Source of the DNA: Treponema sp.
GTDB taxonomy: Bacteria; Spirochaetota; Spirochaetia; Treponematales; Breznakiellaceae
Reading direction: 5' to 3'
Length of the DNA: 21,059 nt
Assembly: GCA_031264395.1 (NCBI GenBank)
Contig: JAISEB010000059.1
Location: 1-21,059 of the forward strand
Below the pieces are notes generated by a model. It did not search any database and was not told where the DNA came from. It saw only the letters and a program-made list of their open reading frames with translations. This document shows, one piece after another, positions 1-7,055 of the stretch (position 1 is the stretch's first letter; each line of letters opens with the position of its first letter). Position numbers and translations under genes: made by a program.

Positions 1-965
1 TTTGACGTGGTCAGTTCATGGCTCAGCGCGGGCTTGTAGCTTCTTTCCATGCGCAGCGCGTCGTAAACGTCGGCTATGGTGACGATGCGGGCCGCGAGGG
101 GGATCATTTCTTCTTCAAGCTGAAAGGGGTAGCCCGAACCGTCCCACCTTTCATGGTGGGAAAGGGCAATCTCCTTTGCCATGGGATTGGGATAGGTTGA
201 AAGAATAAAGGCGCCGTTCTTGGTGTGTTCCCGCATCACCGTCCACTCCCAGTCGGAAAGGGGCCCTTCCTTGTTGAGTATGTCGTCGGGGGTGCCTATT
301 TTCCCCACGTCGTGCATGGAGGCAAGAAAACCGATGTTGTCAATAAAGTCGGCGTCTATGCGCCGGTATTTTTCGCTGTGGTTTTTGTAAAGCTCTTCGG
401 CAAGCCGGCGGGAATAAAAATTCACCCGCGTGATGTGTTTCCCCGTGTCGTTGTCCTTGAGTTTTGAAGCCTCAAGGAGGCTCAGGAAGACAGAGCGCAG
501 GAGCTGTTTGTTTTCCTCGGTGACGTCGTCAAACATCACCACGAATTCATTGTGTTCCTCCGCGTCAAGATCGGCCGGGAAAAGGTACACCTTCGTCTGC
601 ACCGTAACCATGTCGCGCGATTTTATCTTCGCTTCGCCCTTCCAGAAGGGGCCGTTTTCGCCTGTAAGAACGGTCTCCCTTATTTTTTTTATGTCTTCCA
701 TTTCGAAGGCCCGGCCGAACACGTCGATAAAATAATTGCCAGGAAGCCGGAAAAAACCGGTAAAAAGATTTTCGCAGGCCGGGTTGGCGAAGATGATTTT
801 CATGCGGCGGTCCATGAACAGCACGGGGAATATGCTTGTGGCGAAGGGGTTTGTCTCCGAGGAAAAGAAGGCCTGCGGCGCATCGTCCGCTTCGGCGGGC
901 TCCTCTCCGTCTTCAAAATCAAGAACTTCCAGAACTTCAGGATCGTCTGTATTCGTATCAGTCAT
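1..965 (-). CDS. HD-GYP domain protein with N-terminal PAS-like domain (3' end outside window)
   Basis: Predicted cyclic-di-GMP phosphodiesterase, cytoplasmic; no signal peptide or membrane segment is visible. The first 321 residues are present and the gene runs off the left edge. An acidic N-terminus (about 1-35) precedes a PAS-like region (about 40-150, with LFMDRRMKIIFANPACENLF and a closing FDDVTEEN). The HD-GYP domain starts near 155: TGKHITR (H177), HDVGKIG (H218, D219), EH (247), SHHERWDGSGYP (269-280) and ADVYDAL (298-304). The metal-binding set and the GYP signature are intact, so it should be active (family knowledge). The ATG overlaps the tsaB stop by one base (TGATG), implying translational coupling. 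It is the last visible gene of the flaG-fliD-pilZ operon, which suggests a link to motility (inference). The PAS ligand and the C-terminal end cannot be seen. Confidence 0.93.
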   Translation of the reverse strand, partial: MTDTNTDDPEVLEVLDFEDGEEPAEADDAPQAFFSSETNPFATSIFPVLFMDRRMKIIFANPACENLFTGFFRLPGNYFIDVFGRAFEMEDIKKIRETVLTGENGPFWKGEAKIKSRDMVTVQTKVYLFPADLDAEEHNEFVVMFDDVTEENKQLLRSVFLSLLEASKLKDNDTGKHITRVNFYSRRLAEELYKNHSEKYRRIDADFIDNIGFLASMHDVGKIGTPDDILNKEGPLSDWEWTVMREHTKNGAFILSTYPNPMAKEIALSHHERWDGSGYPFQLEEEMIPLAARIVTIADVYDALRMERSYKPALSHELTTS

Positions 966-1696
966 CACAAACCGGCCGTTCCTTTGAGGTTGAGTTCGGC
1001 GCCGCTTTTTCGCACATATTCAGGGCCGCCCTCCCGCTCATCCTGACTTTCATCCTCTATGCTTTTTTTTGCCGTTTCCAAAAGTTCGACTCCCCAGCCC
1101 GTCCGGCCCGAATGCGCGCTGGCAAGAAGAAGGACGCCGGGCGCAAGATCCCCCCCGCATGCGGAGGAAAGATCCTCGTATATCATGCCGGCGTCGCCGC
1201 CCGTTATGATTACCCTTTCCGCGCGGGTTTCCTTTTCCCCGCCCTGGACCTGTTCACGGATCAGCCGCGCTATTTCCGTAACGCCGGCGTCTATGAACTG
1301 TGAACAGCGCCTGTTTCCCCGGTACAGGGCGGTGTAGAAGCGTCCTTTTTTTCCGTCGATTACAGGCAGTACCAGATCGGGCCATGAGGCGCAGGGAAGG
1401 GCCATGCAGTCCAGGGTGGGGGAAGACACAAGGGGAATGTCCAGCGCCAGGGCGATTCCCTTTGCCGCGGAAAAACCTATGCGGAGGCCCGTAAAGGAAC
1501 CGGGGCCCTTCATGCAGGCCACTCCGTCAAGATCGCCAGGATCAAGGCCCGCGTTTTTAAGGAGGCTGTCCGCGAGATCCATGAGCAGTTCCGAATGCCG
1601 CTGTCCCGCGCGGGCCGCGGCGGACCAGACGCCTTCTTCCGTTCCCAGCGCAAGGGAAAGGGCATCCGCGGCCGTGTCAATCGCGAGGATGTTCAA
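965..1696 (-). CDS. tsaB: TsaB, t6A tRNA-modification protein
   Basis: Partner of TsaD and TsaE in making N6-threonylcarbamoyladenosine at position 37 of ANN-decoding tRNAs; an inactive paralogue of the TsaD ATPase fold. The 243-residue product begins NILAIDTA and carries the family signature KGPGSFTGLRIG at about 63-74, with the usual GGPEYVRK-type tail. I chose a TTG start at 1696-1694: AAAGGA lies about 8 nt upstream, and the protein then begins exactly where TsaB homologues begin. The open frame continues about 78 codons further upstream, but that part lies antiparallel to no gene and inside tsaE in another frame, and it looks like random composition. It overlaps the tsaE end by 20 nt and the HD-GYP start by 1 nt. 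Length is normal for the family (about 230). Confidence 0.93.
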   Translation of the reverse strand: MNILAIDTAADALSLALGTEEGVWSAAARAGQRHSELLMDLADSLLKNAGLDPGDLDGVACMKGPGSFTGLRIGFSAAKGIALALDIPLVSSPTLDCMALPCASWPDLVLPVIDGKKGRFYTALYRGNRRCSQFIDAGVTEIARLIREQVQGGEKETRAERVIITGGDAGMIYEDLSSACGGDLAPGVLLLASAHSGRTGWGVELLETAKKSIEDESQDEREGGPEYVRKSGAELNLKGTAGL

Positions 1697-2150
1697 GGGA
1701 TATGTCCTTTGGCCCTGATATGCGGAACAGGCGGAGATCGCCTTCCCGTATCTCGATGTCCACGGCAAGCGCCCCGGGAGGAATGGAACGGGGAACGCGT
1801 TCGCTCCACTCCAGCACCGAGACCCCTTCCCCAAAGAGAAGCTCCCCCGCGCCGGTATTTTCAAAATCGTCGTCGCCTTCAAGGCGGTAGGCGTCGATGT
1901 GGTAGAAGGGCAGGGTCCCCTCGTGTTCACAGACGATGGTGTAGGTGGGGCTTGTTACCTCGGAGCGCACCTTGAGCCCCCGGGCTATGCCTTTGGCAAG
2001 GCAGGTTTTTCCCGCCCCAAGGCCGCCCCGCAGGGCGACGATGCTGCCCGGGCCAAGCGCGGCCGCTATGCGTTCTCCCAGCGCCATTGTCTCTTCCGGG
2101 GAACGGGACAGGATTTCAATCAGGAAGGCCTCCTGAATTGTCCAATTCAT
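1677..2150 (-). CDS. tsaE: TsaE, t6A tRNA-modification ATPase
   Basis: P-loop ATPase that drives the TsaBDE threonylcarbamoyl-transferase cycle. Visible motifs: Walker A GGLGAGKT (42-49), VTSPTYT (65-71), HIDAYRL (84-90) and LEW (113-115), all typical of the family. With the ATG at 2150 it is 157 aa and overlaps the upstream gene by 35 nt. No good ribosome-binding site precedes that ATG. A strong AGGAGG sits inside the frame and is followed 8 nt later by an in-frame ATT at 2120-2118, which overlaps the preceding stop codon. The real start may therefore be that ATT, or the CTG just before it, giving 147 residues with nothing essential lost. It is directly followed by tsaB, as in many bacteria. 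Confidence 0.93.
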   Translation of the reverse strand: MNWTIQEAFLIEILSRSPEETMALGERIAAALGPGSIVALRGGLGAGKTCLAKGIARGLKVRSEVTSPTYTIVCEHEGTLPFYHIDAYRLEGDDDFENTGAGELLFGEGVSVLEWSERVPRSIPPGALAVDIEIREGDLRLFRISGPKDISLEHPRD

Positions 2151-2379
2151 CGATGAACGCCTTTAATTCGCGGATCAGGGGCACAAGAGGATAATCAACC
2201 TCGCCTGCAAGCGTCACGGTTATTTCCTTGCGCCCCGTCGGTTTTGTTTCTATGGAAAAATCAACGCCGCATTCTACCGCCCCGTGTAAAAGTTCTATTT
2301 CCGCCTTTCCCGTATAGAGCCGCCTGTAATAGATGGGAACGTCTTTTCTGCTGATGGACTTGATGGAAAGTATTTTCAT
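2116..2379 (-). CDS. Small conserved-looking hypothetical protein (87 aa)
   Basis: I do not recognise this gene. It encodes an 87-residue soluble protein starting MKILSIKSISRKDVPIYYRR, with alternating hydrophobic and polar residues suggesting a beta-rich N-terminal two-thirds. The C-terminus is probably helical (about 66-80, LIRELKAFIDELDN). There are no cysteines apart from one at about 38, no signal peptide and no membrane segment. It sits 22 nt after the PilZ gene and overlaps tsaE by 35 nt (or only the stop codon if tsaE uses the downstream start), so it is cotranscribed with the motility genes. Reality is supported by the tight packing and codon use like its neighbours. An analogue at the same place in other treponemes would be expected but was not checked. 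Confidence 0.8.
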   Translation of the reverse strand: MKILSIKSISRKDVPIYYRRLYTGKAEIELLHGAVECGVDFSIETKPTGRKEITVTLAGEVDYPLVPLIRELKAFIDELDNSGGLPD

Positions 2380-2401
2380 GGTGTCTTTACATCCCCTTTG
2401 G

Positions 2402-3511
2402 TCATGTATCGATATACTCGTATACGAGGGCGTTAACGGCGTTCAGGGAACGGCGGGGAACCTTGAGGAATTTAATGTGCATCACCGTACTGATTCCGTT
2501 CCGGTTGGTTCTCAGTACCTGCCCCAGTATGGCGATGTTTGTGTTTTCGGCGTGCATGAATTCTATCTTGAGCCTTGTTCCCGAAGGAACGGAGACGTTG
2601 GTTTTTATGGAACAGCCGCCTATGGAAATATCCATGATGTTTCCCGAAAGCCGCCGCTTGTCAAGCACGAGCCTTTTTTCTTTTTTCCATCCCGATTCCT
2701 CGACGCGGACAAAAAAGTAATTGGCGGGAATAACCATCTGCCGCCTTCTGAAACGCCTCTGGGAAAGCCGTTTTATCTGGGCGGAATGAACCAGATGCAG
2801 GACCTGCCCGTCGCTGGAATCGGAGGCGCCAAGAACGCGGCTTTCAAAGGAAAAACCCCTGCTCGATTTGGTAAAGAACGAAAGAGTTACCTTGATGCCC
2901 CGGGGCAGCCGCACAGGAGATCCCAGCGCGTTCTTCGGGTTCTCAAGGACAAGATCGTCCCCTTTCGCGGATATCACCCTTACGGGGTAGCTGTCCCGGC
3001 CCGTACTGATGACGGAGGGCGTGTTTTCGGCTATCTGCCGGGTCGAGGCCGGGCCCGTCGTCTCCTGCGACGATTCCAGTATGTTGCGGGTGGAGAAAAG
3101 CAGCGAAAGCCGTTCCTGAACTTCCTGGTCCGTATCGGCGGTCTGCTCGATGATCCTGAAGGCCCGTTTGAAGTGCCTGTCAAGCAGCGACGGCGAATTT
3201 ACCGAACGCGCGGGATCCGTTACGTTATCGCTTTTAAGGACAAATTCCAGCATCTTTCTTTGATCGTGATCCAGCCCGATGGAAGACGCCAGGCGGTGCA
3301 GGGTAAAACCGCTGAAATGTTTTGATCCGCCGCCGGAAATGCCCGTTGCCTGCGGTATTCTGGACTTGAAGACATTGACAAGAATAAGAATAAGGATGAT
3401 GACGCCAAGGCCCGTGAAGAATACTATCGTGTCCGTGGAACTGGTTTCTTTCCAGAACGTGGGCATCTGCAACGGGTACAAATACAGCGATATACTTAAC
3501 GGAAATCCCAT
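2402..3511 (-). CDS. Membrane-anchored PilZ-domain c-di-GMP receptor
   Basis: Probable cyclic-di-GMP effector of 369 aa. One transmembrane helix near the N-terminus (about 27-47, VFFTGLGVIILILILVNVF) is followed by a charged, probably helical region (about 65-165). A YcgR-N-like beta domain (about 165-250) comes next, then a C-terminal PilZ domain (about 250-350). The two c-di-GMP-binding signatures are present: RFRRR (253-257, the RxxxR motif) just before the barrel, and DISIGG (294-299, the D/NxSxxG motif). This two-domain plan is that of YcgR-type flagellar brakes and of the Borrelia PlzA and Treponema PilZ proteins (family knowledge); the membrane helix is an addition. AGGA lies about 8 nt before the ATG. 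It is located between the genes following fliD and the tsaE-tsaB-HD-GYP block. Confidence 0.92.
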   Translation of the reverse strand: MGFPLSISLYLYPLQMPTFWKETSSTDTIVFFTGLGVIILILILVNVFKSRIPQATGISGGGSKHFSGFTLHRLASSIGLDHDQRKMLEFVLKSDNVTDPARSVNSPSLLDRHFKRAFRIIEQTADTDQEVQERLSLLFSTRNILESSQETTGPASTRQIAENTPSVISTGRDSYPVRVISAKGDDLVLENPKNALGSPVRLPRGIKVTLSFFTKSSRGFSFESRVLGASDSSDGQVLHLVHSAQIKRLSQRRFRRRQMVIPANYFFVRVEESGWKKEKRLVLDKRRLSGNIMDISIGGCSIKTNVSVPSGTRLKIEFMHAENTNIAILGQVLRTNRNGISTVMHIKFLKVPRRSLNAVNALVYEYIDT

Positions 3512-3534
3512 ACCTTTTCCTCCGCCAAAGCCGC

Positions 3535-4368
3535 CTACGCTGTTTCCGGGCCGCTTATCGCCCGGTATATATTCCGCAGCCGCGGGGCAAGCTCATATTC
3601 CGCGAGGTCCCCCACAAGAACCACATCCTTTGACTCGTACGCCTCCAGAAGTTCCTTAAGGGCCGTTCCAAATTCTTCAACATAAGTATACACGGGAACG
3701 CCTTCAACCATAAGACGGGAAAACTCGAATCCTTCCGCCCTCTGTATGCCGAAGATACGGAAGATCTTTTCCGCCAGGGCCGAAAAGATCTGCACCGTTT
3801 CGGCAGCCCTGCCGTCTTTGCCTGTCTGTATGTCAAGCGGCAGATCTTCAAGGCGCACGGCGGCTTCTTCGACAAATTTCGAGACAAGCCCCAGTTCCCC
3901 CACCGGATCTTTCATTTCCCTGATCCGCTCGTCAATAAGGGAACGCAGCGAACCGGGATCAAGGGTTTCGCCGGAAAAGGCCGCGAGGGCCGTCCGGTAC
4001 AGATCGGGGAAATTGGCTTCAAGATGCCCTGCTTCAGGGCTTTCCTTCCATTTTTCGGAAAAACGCGCCCTTTCGCCGAATTCGGCGTTTTCGTAATTAC
4101 CGGCGTCCCGGCGGGTGTCAAGCAGCGCCTCGACGGCAAGCTCCGCCCAGGAACTCGTGGTAACGCGGAGGTCGCGTACGCCAGCTATATCCCGTTCCAG
4201 AAAGCCGGAAAACGAACGCGCGTTTACCTCTTCGCCGTCGACGGTTATGCCGCTTACATGGTGCCCCGAACCGTCAAGCCAGGCTTCAATGCCCGAAAGC
4301 ACGTCGCCTATCTTCTTTTCTTCTTCAAGGGTTATGTCGGTGTCCCGGCCGTTTATCAGGATGTTCAT
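3535..4368 (-). CDS. Hypothetical protein following fliD (277 aa)
   Basis: No family recognised with certainty. A 277-residue soluble, acidic protein that begins MNILINGRDTDITLEEEKKI, like a small beta-grasp or ubiquitin-type N-terminal segment (about 1-65, with a repeated ING/VDGEEVN pattern). The remainder is mainly helical and rich in E, L and A. No signal peptide, membrane helix or catalytic motif was seen. Its ATG lies only 3 nt after the fliD stop, so it is translationally coupled to the filament cap protein. From memory, T. pallidum also has an unknown gene in the same place after fliD. A structural, assembly or chaperone-like role in the filament is a guess based only on position. Confidence 0.87.
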   Translation of the reverse strand: MNILINGRDTDITLEEEKKIGDVLSGIEAWLDGSGHHVSGITVDGEEVNARSFSGFLERDIAGVRDLRVTTSSWAELAVEALLDTRRDAGNYENAEFGERARFSEKWKESPEAGHLEANFPDLYRTALAAFSGETLDPGSLRSLIDERIREMKDPVGELGLVSKFVEEAAVRLEDLPLDIQTGKDGRAAETVQIFSALAEKIFRIFGIQRAEGFEFSRLMVEGVPVYTYVEEFGTALKELLEAYESKDVVLVGDLAEYELAPRLRNIYRAISGPETA

Positions 4369-4371
4369 GTT

Positions 4372-6402
4372 TTACCTGTTGGCTCCGCCCGTACGCTGGC
4401 TGAAGTTGTCGAGGGAAGCGGACATTTGTTCCATGCGGTTGTAGGCCGCTTCCATGCGCCCGTACTGAACCTTAAGCTCCGCCTCCTTTACCGCAAGCTG
4501 CCTTTCCATGGATTCGATGCGCACCCTGTCCCGGCTTGCGCGGGAATCTATGGTTCCGGTTTTAAGGGAAATAATGCCGCCTGTTTCCACATAGGGTTTG
4601 GTCAGGGTTTCCAGCACGTAGCCCGCCCCCGAATCGGCGATAAGATCCCCGTCCGTGTCGTTACCGAAAAGCTGTTTAATGGCGGGAAGCTTCGTTTCCA
4701 GCGCCGAATCCAGCGCCCTTTCGTCGATTTCCAGATAACCCCGCAGCCGGGATTGATCGTAGCCCCCGCCCGCCCCTCCTCTCCGTACGTCCGTGCCTAT
4801 GCCTATCTGCGCAAGAAAGGCAAGGTTCCTCTCCTCGTCGGTCGGATACGGGGAGGAAACGGCGCGCTGAAGGGCGCTTCTTAACTGGTTCAGGGTCGAG
4901 TCCCCCTGAAAAGCCCCGAGCCGTTTTTTGAACTCAGCCTGTTCATCGGGGCTGAGGTAGGCAAGTTCTTCCACAATACGGTCGTCCCTGCGGGTAAGGA
5001 CGTTTATCTCCGCCATGAGCTGGTTGTAGTTTCCCACAAGGGTGATTATGGCGTCCTTGACCGCTTCCCGGTCCGGTTTTACGCTGAGGGTAACAGGCCG
5101 GTCGGAAGGGGACCGGGGGACAACGGTAACGCCCGGTATCAGATCGTCAATTTCGTTGACCGGCCGCCGTATCTCTATGCCTTCCATGGTAACAAGCGCG
5201 TCCTGCGCCGTGGAAATGGGGTTTTTGGGCTTGAATCCCCCGACGGCGCCGGGATCGAAGACGCTGATGTTCCGTATCGAGATGTCGCGGTGGGTATTGT
5301 TGTTGATCACGTCCAGGGAAACGACGGTTTTCCCGCCGGCAATTTCATTCAGGGAGTACCTCTGCGTGGTGAAGGTCCCCGTATCGGCGGCGGGAGGAAG
5401 CGCGCCCGTGCTTCCGTCGGAGAAGGTCAGGGAAAGGACAGCCAGATTGTCCACCCGCACAGGCGGGGGAGGGGGCGTCCATTCTGGAAGCGGCGCGGAA
5501 GAAGGATCGTTCTCTATGGTGATTCCCCCGTAGGAGACCGAACCGGAACCGGGAATGTCGGGACCGGGAGGGGGGCCCCGCGTCTCCGCGCCCGCCGTTG
5601 TTTTCTGTTCCGCGGCGGTTTCAAACTGTATGACAAGGGAAGAATCCGCGTACAGCGCGGGAGAAAAGGGGACGGAAGCGGAAGAGCCGGCGTTTACCCG
5701 CAGGGTATTGTTATCCGCCGACACCCCCTGCCGATCCCGGATGTCGACCGTCTCCGGCGCAATCGCGAAATCCCGGCGGGAATCGTTGGCCCGTTCGGCG
5801 ATGCCTGTTTGCAGCGCCAGCTTTTCCGCGCCGCCGGCAAAACCCAGCCGGTTTTCCGCGCCGGTGAGCTTCGATTCTATTAAAAGTGATTTGGCGCCCC
5901 GTTCCACACTGATAAGGCTGGCGCCTATTTTGTCCCTTCCCCGGCGGTTCAGGGCGTCGGCAAATTCCTGGAGCGTCCCCCCCCTGAAATTGAAAGAGAT
6001 TTCATCCTTTCCAACGGTGAAGGTGTAGGTTCCGCCTTCTACCTTGTAACCGTTTTCCAAAGGAGGAGAAATAAAGCGATCCGCCTGGGCCACCTGCTTT
6101 ACGGTGAACCGGTAATCGCGCTCAACGGCCTCCCTGGTCGCCGAGGCGGTGATGACCGATTCATCCGTTGAAGAAGCCATTCTTTCATTAAAAGGATTCT
6201 GAAAAGAGAACAGGAGCCGCGAACTGTCCCTTACGGAGTTGATGCGGCGGCCTATTTCCTGCCAGTACCCTTTGCTGGTTTCAAGACTTTCGACATTTTT
6301 TTCAACCCGGTCCCTGGGAACCCGCTCGACCTTCATCAGGTCTTCTATGAGCTTCTCCGTATTGAAACGGCTTTTAACTCCCGGAACATAAATATCGGAC
6401 AT
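4372..6402 (-). CDS. fliD: FliD, flagellar filament cap (hook-associated protein 2)
   Basis: Caps the growing flagellar filament and assists flagellin folding. In spirochaetes it acts in the periplasm after export by the flagellar type III apparatus, so no Sec signal is expected or seen. 676 residues, near or above the upper end for the family. The N-terminal FliD domain (about 1-115) opens with DIYVPGVKSRFNTEKLIEDLMKVE. The flagellin_IN-like motif and C-terminal domain cover about 395-665 (AQDALVTMEGIEIRRPVNEI, later long helices ending SASLDNFSQR). An unusual proline-rich insertion (about 270-315, with PPPGPDIPG and WTPPPPP) lies in the variable surface domain. GAGGGAAA precedes the ATG. 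It is preceded by flaG with a 67-nt gap and followed by the unknown gene at 4368. Confidence 0.97.
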   Translation of the reverse strand: MSDIYVPGVKSRFNTEKLIEDLMKVERVPRDRVEKNVESLETSKGYWQEIGRRINSVRDSSRLLFSFQNPFNERMASSTDESVITASATREAVERDYRFTVKQVAQADRFISPPLENGYKVEGGTYTFTVGKDEISFNFRGGTLQEFADALNRRGRDKIGASLISVERGAKSLLIESKLTGAENRLGFAGGAEKLALQTGIAERANDSRRDFAIAPETVDIRDRQGVSADNNTLRVNAGSSASVPFSPALYADSSLVIQFETAAEQKTTAGAETRGPPPGPDIPGSGSVSYGGITIENDPSSAPLPEWTPPPPPVRVDNLAVLSLTFSDGSTGALPPAADTGTFTTQRYSLNEIAGGKTVVSLDVINNNTHRDISIRNISVFDPGAVGGFKPKNPISTAQDALVTMEGIEIRRPVNEIDDLIPGVTVVPRSPSDRPVTLSVKPDREAVKDAIITLVGNYNQLMAEINVLTRRDDRIVEELAYLSPDEQAEFKKRLGAFQGDSTLNQLRSALQRAVSSPYPTDEERNLAFLAQIGIGTDVRRGGAGGGYDQSRLRGYLEIDERALDSALETKLPAIKQLFGNDTDGDLIADSGAGYVLETLTKPYVETGGIISLKTGTIDSRASRDRVRIESMERQLAVKEAELKVQYGRMEAAYNRMEQMSASLDNFSQRTGGANR

Positions 6403-6441
6403 TTTCCCTCATCTTTCCCCCTTTATTCCGGCTGTCCGAAA

Positions 6442-6455
6442 CCCCGGCGCCGGGG
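6442..6455 (-). other. GC palindrome between flaG and fliD
   Basis: CCCCGGCGCCGGGG is a perfect 14-base palindrome in the 67-nt gap between the flaG stop and the fliD start. On the minus strand it is followed by TTT and then mixed sequence. It could fold as a short GC hairpin and reduce read-through into fliD or protect the upstream message, but the T-run is too short for a confident terminator call. Confidence 0.4.
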
Positions 6456-6469
6456 CGGATCAGAGGCGG

Positions 6470-6865
6470 CTACACGCTTTCATCAAAAAGAAACCCTATG
6501 GCTTCCCTGATTTTATTGTGAAGCCGCTGCAACTCTTCGGGCGGAAGCACCTTAATCACCTTATCGGTTGCCGCGTCAATTACCTTGACGGTTACCTCGT
6601 GAGATTGGTGATCCACCACAAACTGGAGCTTTTTATTGAAAGCCAGACTGATCCGTTCAAGATCCGCGGCAGTCTTTTGTATATCGTGACTTTTGCCCGA
6701 ACCCTGGCCGCCGGGAAGAGACGATTCGAATTGTTCAAGGGCCAGTTCCGCGGCCCGCCCCCGGGCCTGAGCCTGTACGCGTTCCCGGGATACGGCGTCC
6801 CTTCGGAATTCCTGCTGGGGAACAAGGCTTATCCTGCTTCCCACAGCCGTAACCGGTAAACCCAT
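6470..6865 (-). CDS. flaG: FlaG family flagellar protein
   Basis: 131-residue FlaG-like protein, a small family encoded next to fliD that influences filament length. Start at 6865 (MGLPVTAVGSRISL): GGAGGT lies 5 nt upstream, and the longer open frame adds only atypical, repeat-derived residues. The N-terminal half is variable and rich in R, Q and A. The C-terminal half has the FlaG-type core (about 60-131): LERISLAFNKKLQFVVDHQ, then TVKVIDAATDKVIKVLPPEE and a closing IREAIGFLFDE helix. It is the first gene of the flaG-fliD operon. Its Shine-Dalgarno lies in the loop of a small GTAC/GTAC hairpin, described separately, which suggests translational control. Confidence 0.92.
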   Translation of the reverse strand: MGLPVTAVGSRISLVPQQEFRRDAVSRERVQAQARGRAAELALEQFESSLPGGQGSGKSHDIQKTAADLERISLAFNKKLQFVVDHQSHEVTVKVIDAATDKVIKVLPPEELQRLHNKIREAIGFLFDESV

Positions 6866-6868
6866 GAT

Positions 6869-6882
6869 GTACCTCCGTGTAC
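6869..6882 (-). promoter_or_regulatory. Hairpin presenting the flaG Shine-Dalgarno; candidate CsrA site
   Basis: On the minus strand the sequence is GTAC ACGGAG GTAC, ending 3 nt before the flaG ATG. The arms are self-complementary and the 6-nt loop contains GGA and the Shine-Dalgarno. The stretch GTACACGGAGGT agrees with the CsrA/RsmA SELEX consensus RUACARGGAUGU at 10 of 12 positions. That consensus is established; binding here is inference, and no csrA gene lies in the window. Confidence 0.55.
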
Positions 6883-6894
6883 GGGAAAGCCGGT

Positions 6895-6954
6895 ATTCCG
6901 GAATCATTGTACATTCCGGGGAATCTTTGGATTCCGGGGAATCATTAGATTCCC
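6895..6954. repeat. 18-bp tandem repeat (3.3 copies) in the flaG leader
   Basis: Three consecutive 18-bp units start at 6895, 6913 and 6931, followed by a partial unit at 6949. On the plus strand each begins ATTCCGG and continues GGAATC, with a variable 4-5 nt end. The first copy lacks two of the G residues and carries TGTAC at its end. Each unit is a small inverted repeat (GGAATC, 4 nt, GATTCC), so the transcript could form a row of short hairpins 30-90 nt upstream of the flaG ATG. The region is not coding. Confidence 0.85.
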
Positions 6955-7028
6955 GCCGGGTTTCCGCCGGATTTCACAAACGTGAAGATCCGCATGTATC
7001 GTCCCGCCAATCCCTGGCAGAACCGTCC

Positions 7029-7047
7029 AACGGGCATTATGCCCGTT
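7029..7047 (+). repeat. Perfect 9-bp-arm palindrome, terminator-like on plus strand
   Basis: AACGGGCAT, a single central T, then ATGCCCGTT. On the plus strand the second arm runs into TTTTA, so the element resembles an intrinsic terminator pointing toward the flaB gene, where no plus-strand gene exists. It may block antisense transcription or be an operator for the flaG operon. Confidence 0.45.
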
Positions 7048-7055
7048 TTACTTTC

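Larger units (their letters stand above)
6866..7055 (-). promoter_or_regulatory. flaG-fliD upstream region
   Basis: Non-coding stretch between the flaB terminator and flaG. It must contain the promoter of the long flaG operon unless that operon depends on read-through. I found no convincing sigma70 or sigma28 box. The best partial match on the minus strand is GACGATAC at about 6996, without a matching -35. The region contains the 18-bp tandem repeat, the Shine-Dalgarno hairpin and a 19-base palindrome at 7029-7047. Confidence 0.4.

Noticed and set aside
2333..4884. Long plus-strand open frames opposite the PilZ, unknown and fliD genes
   Set aside because: They lie antisense to clearly identified genes, have no ribosome sites or recognisable motifs, and are expected by chance in GC-rich sequence.
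6895..6954. CRISPR-like array
   Set aside because: The 18-bp units are directly adjacent with no spacers and are too short. It is a tandem repeat, not a CRISPR.
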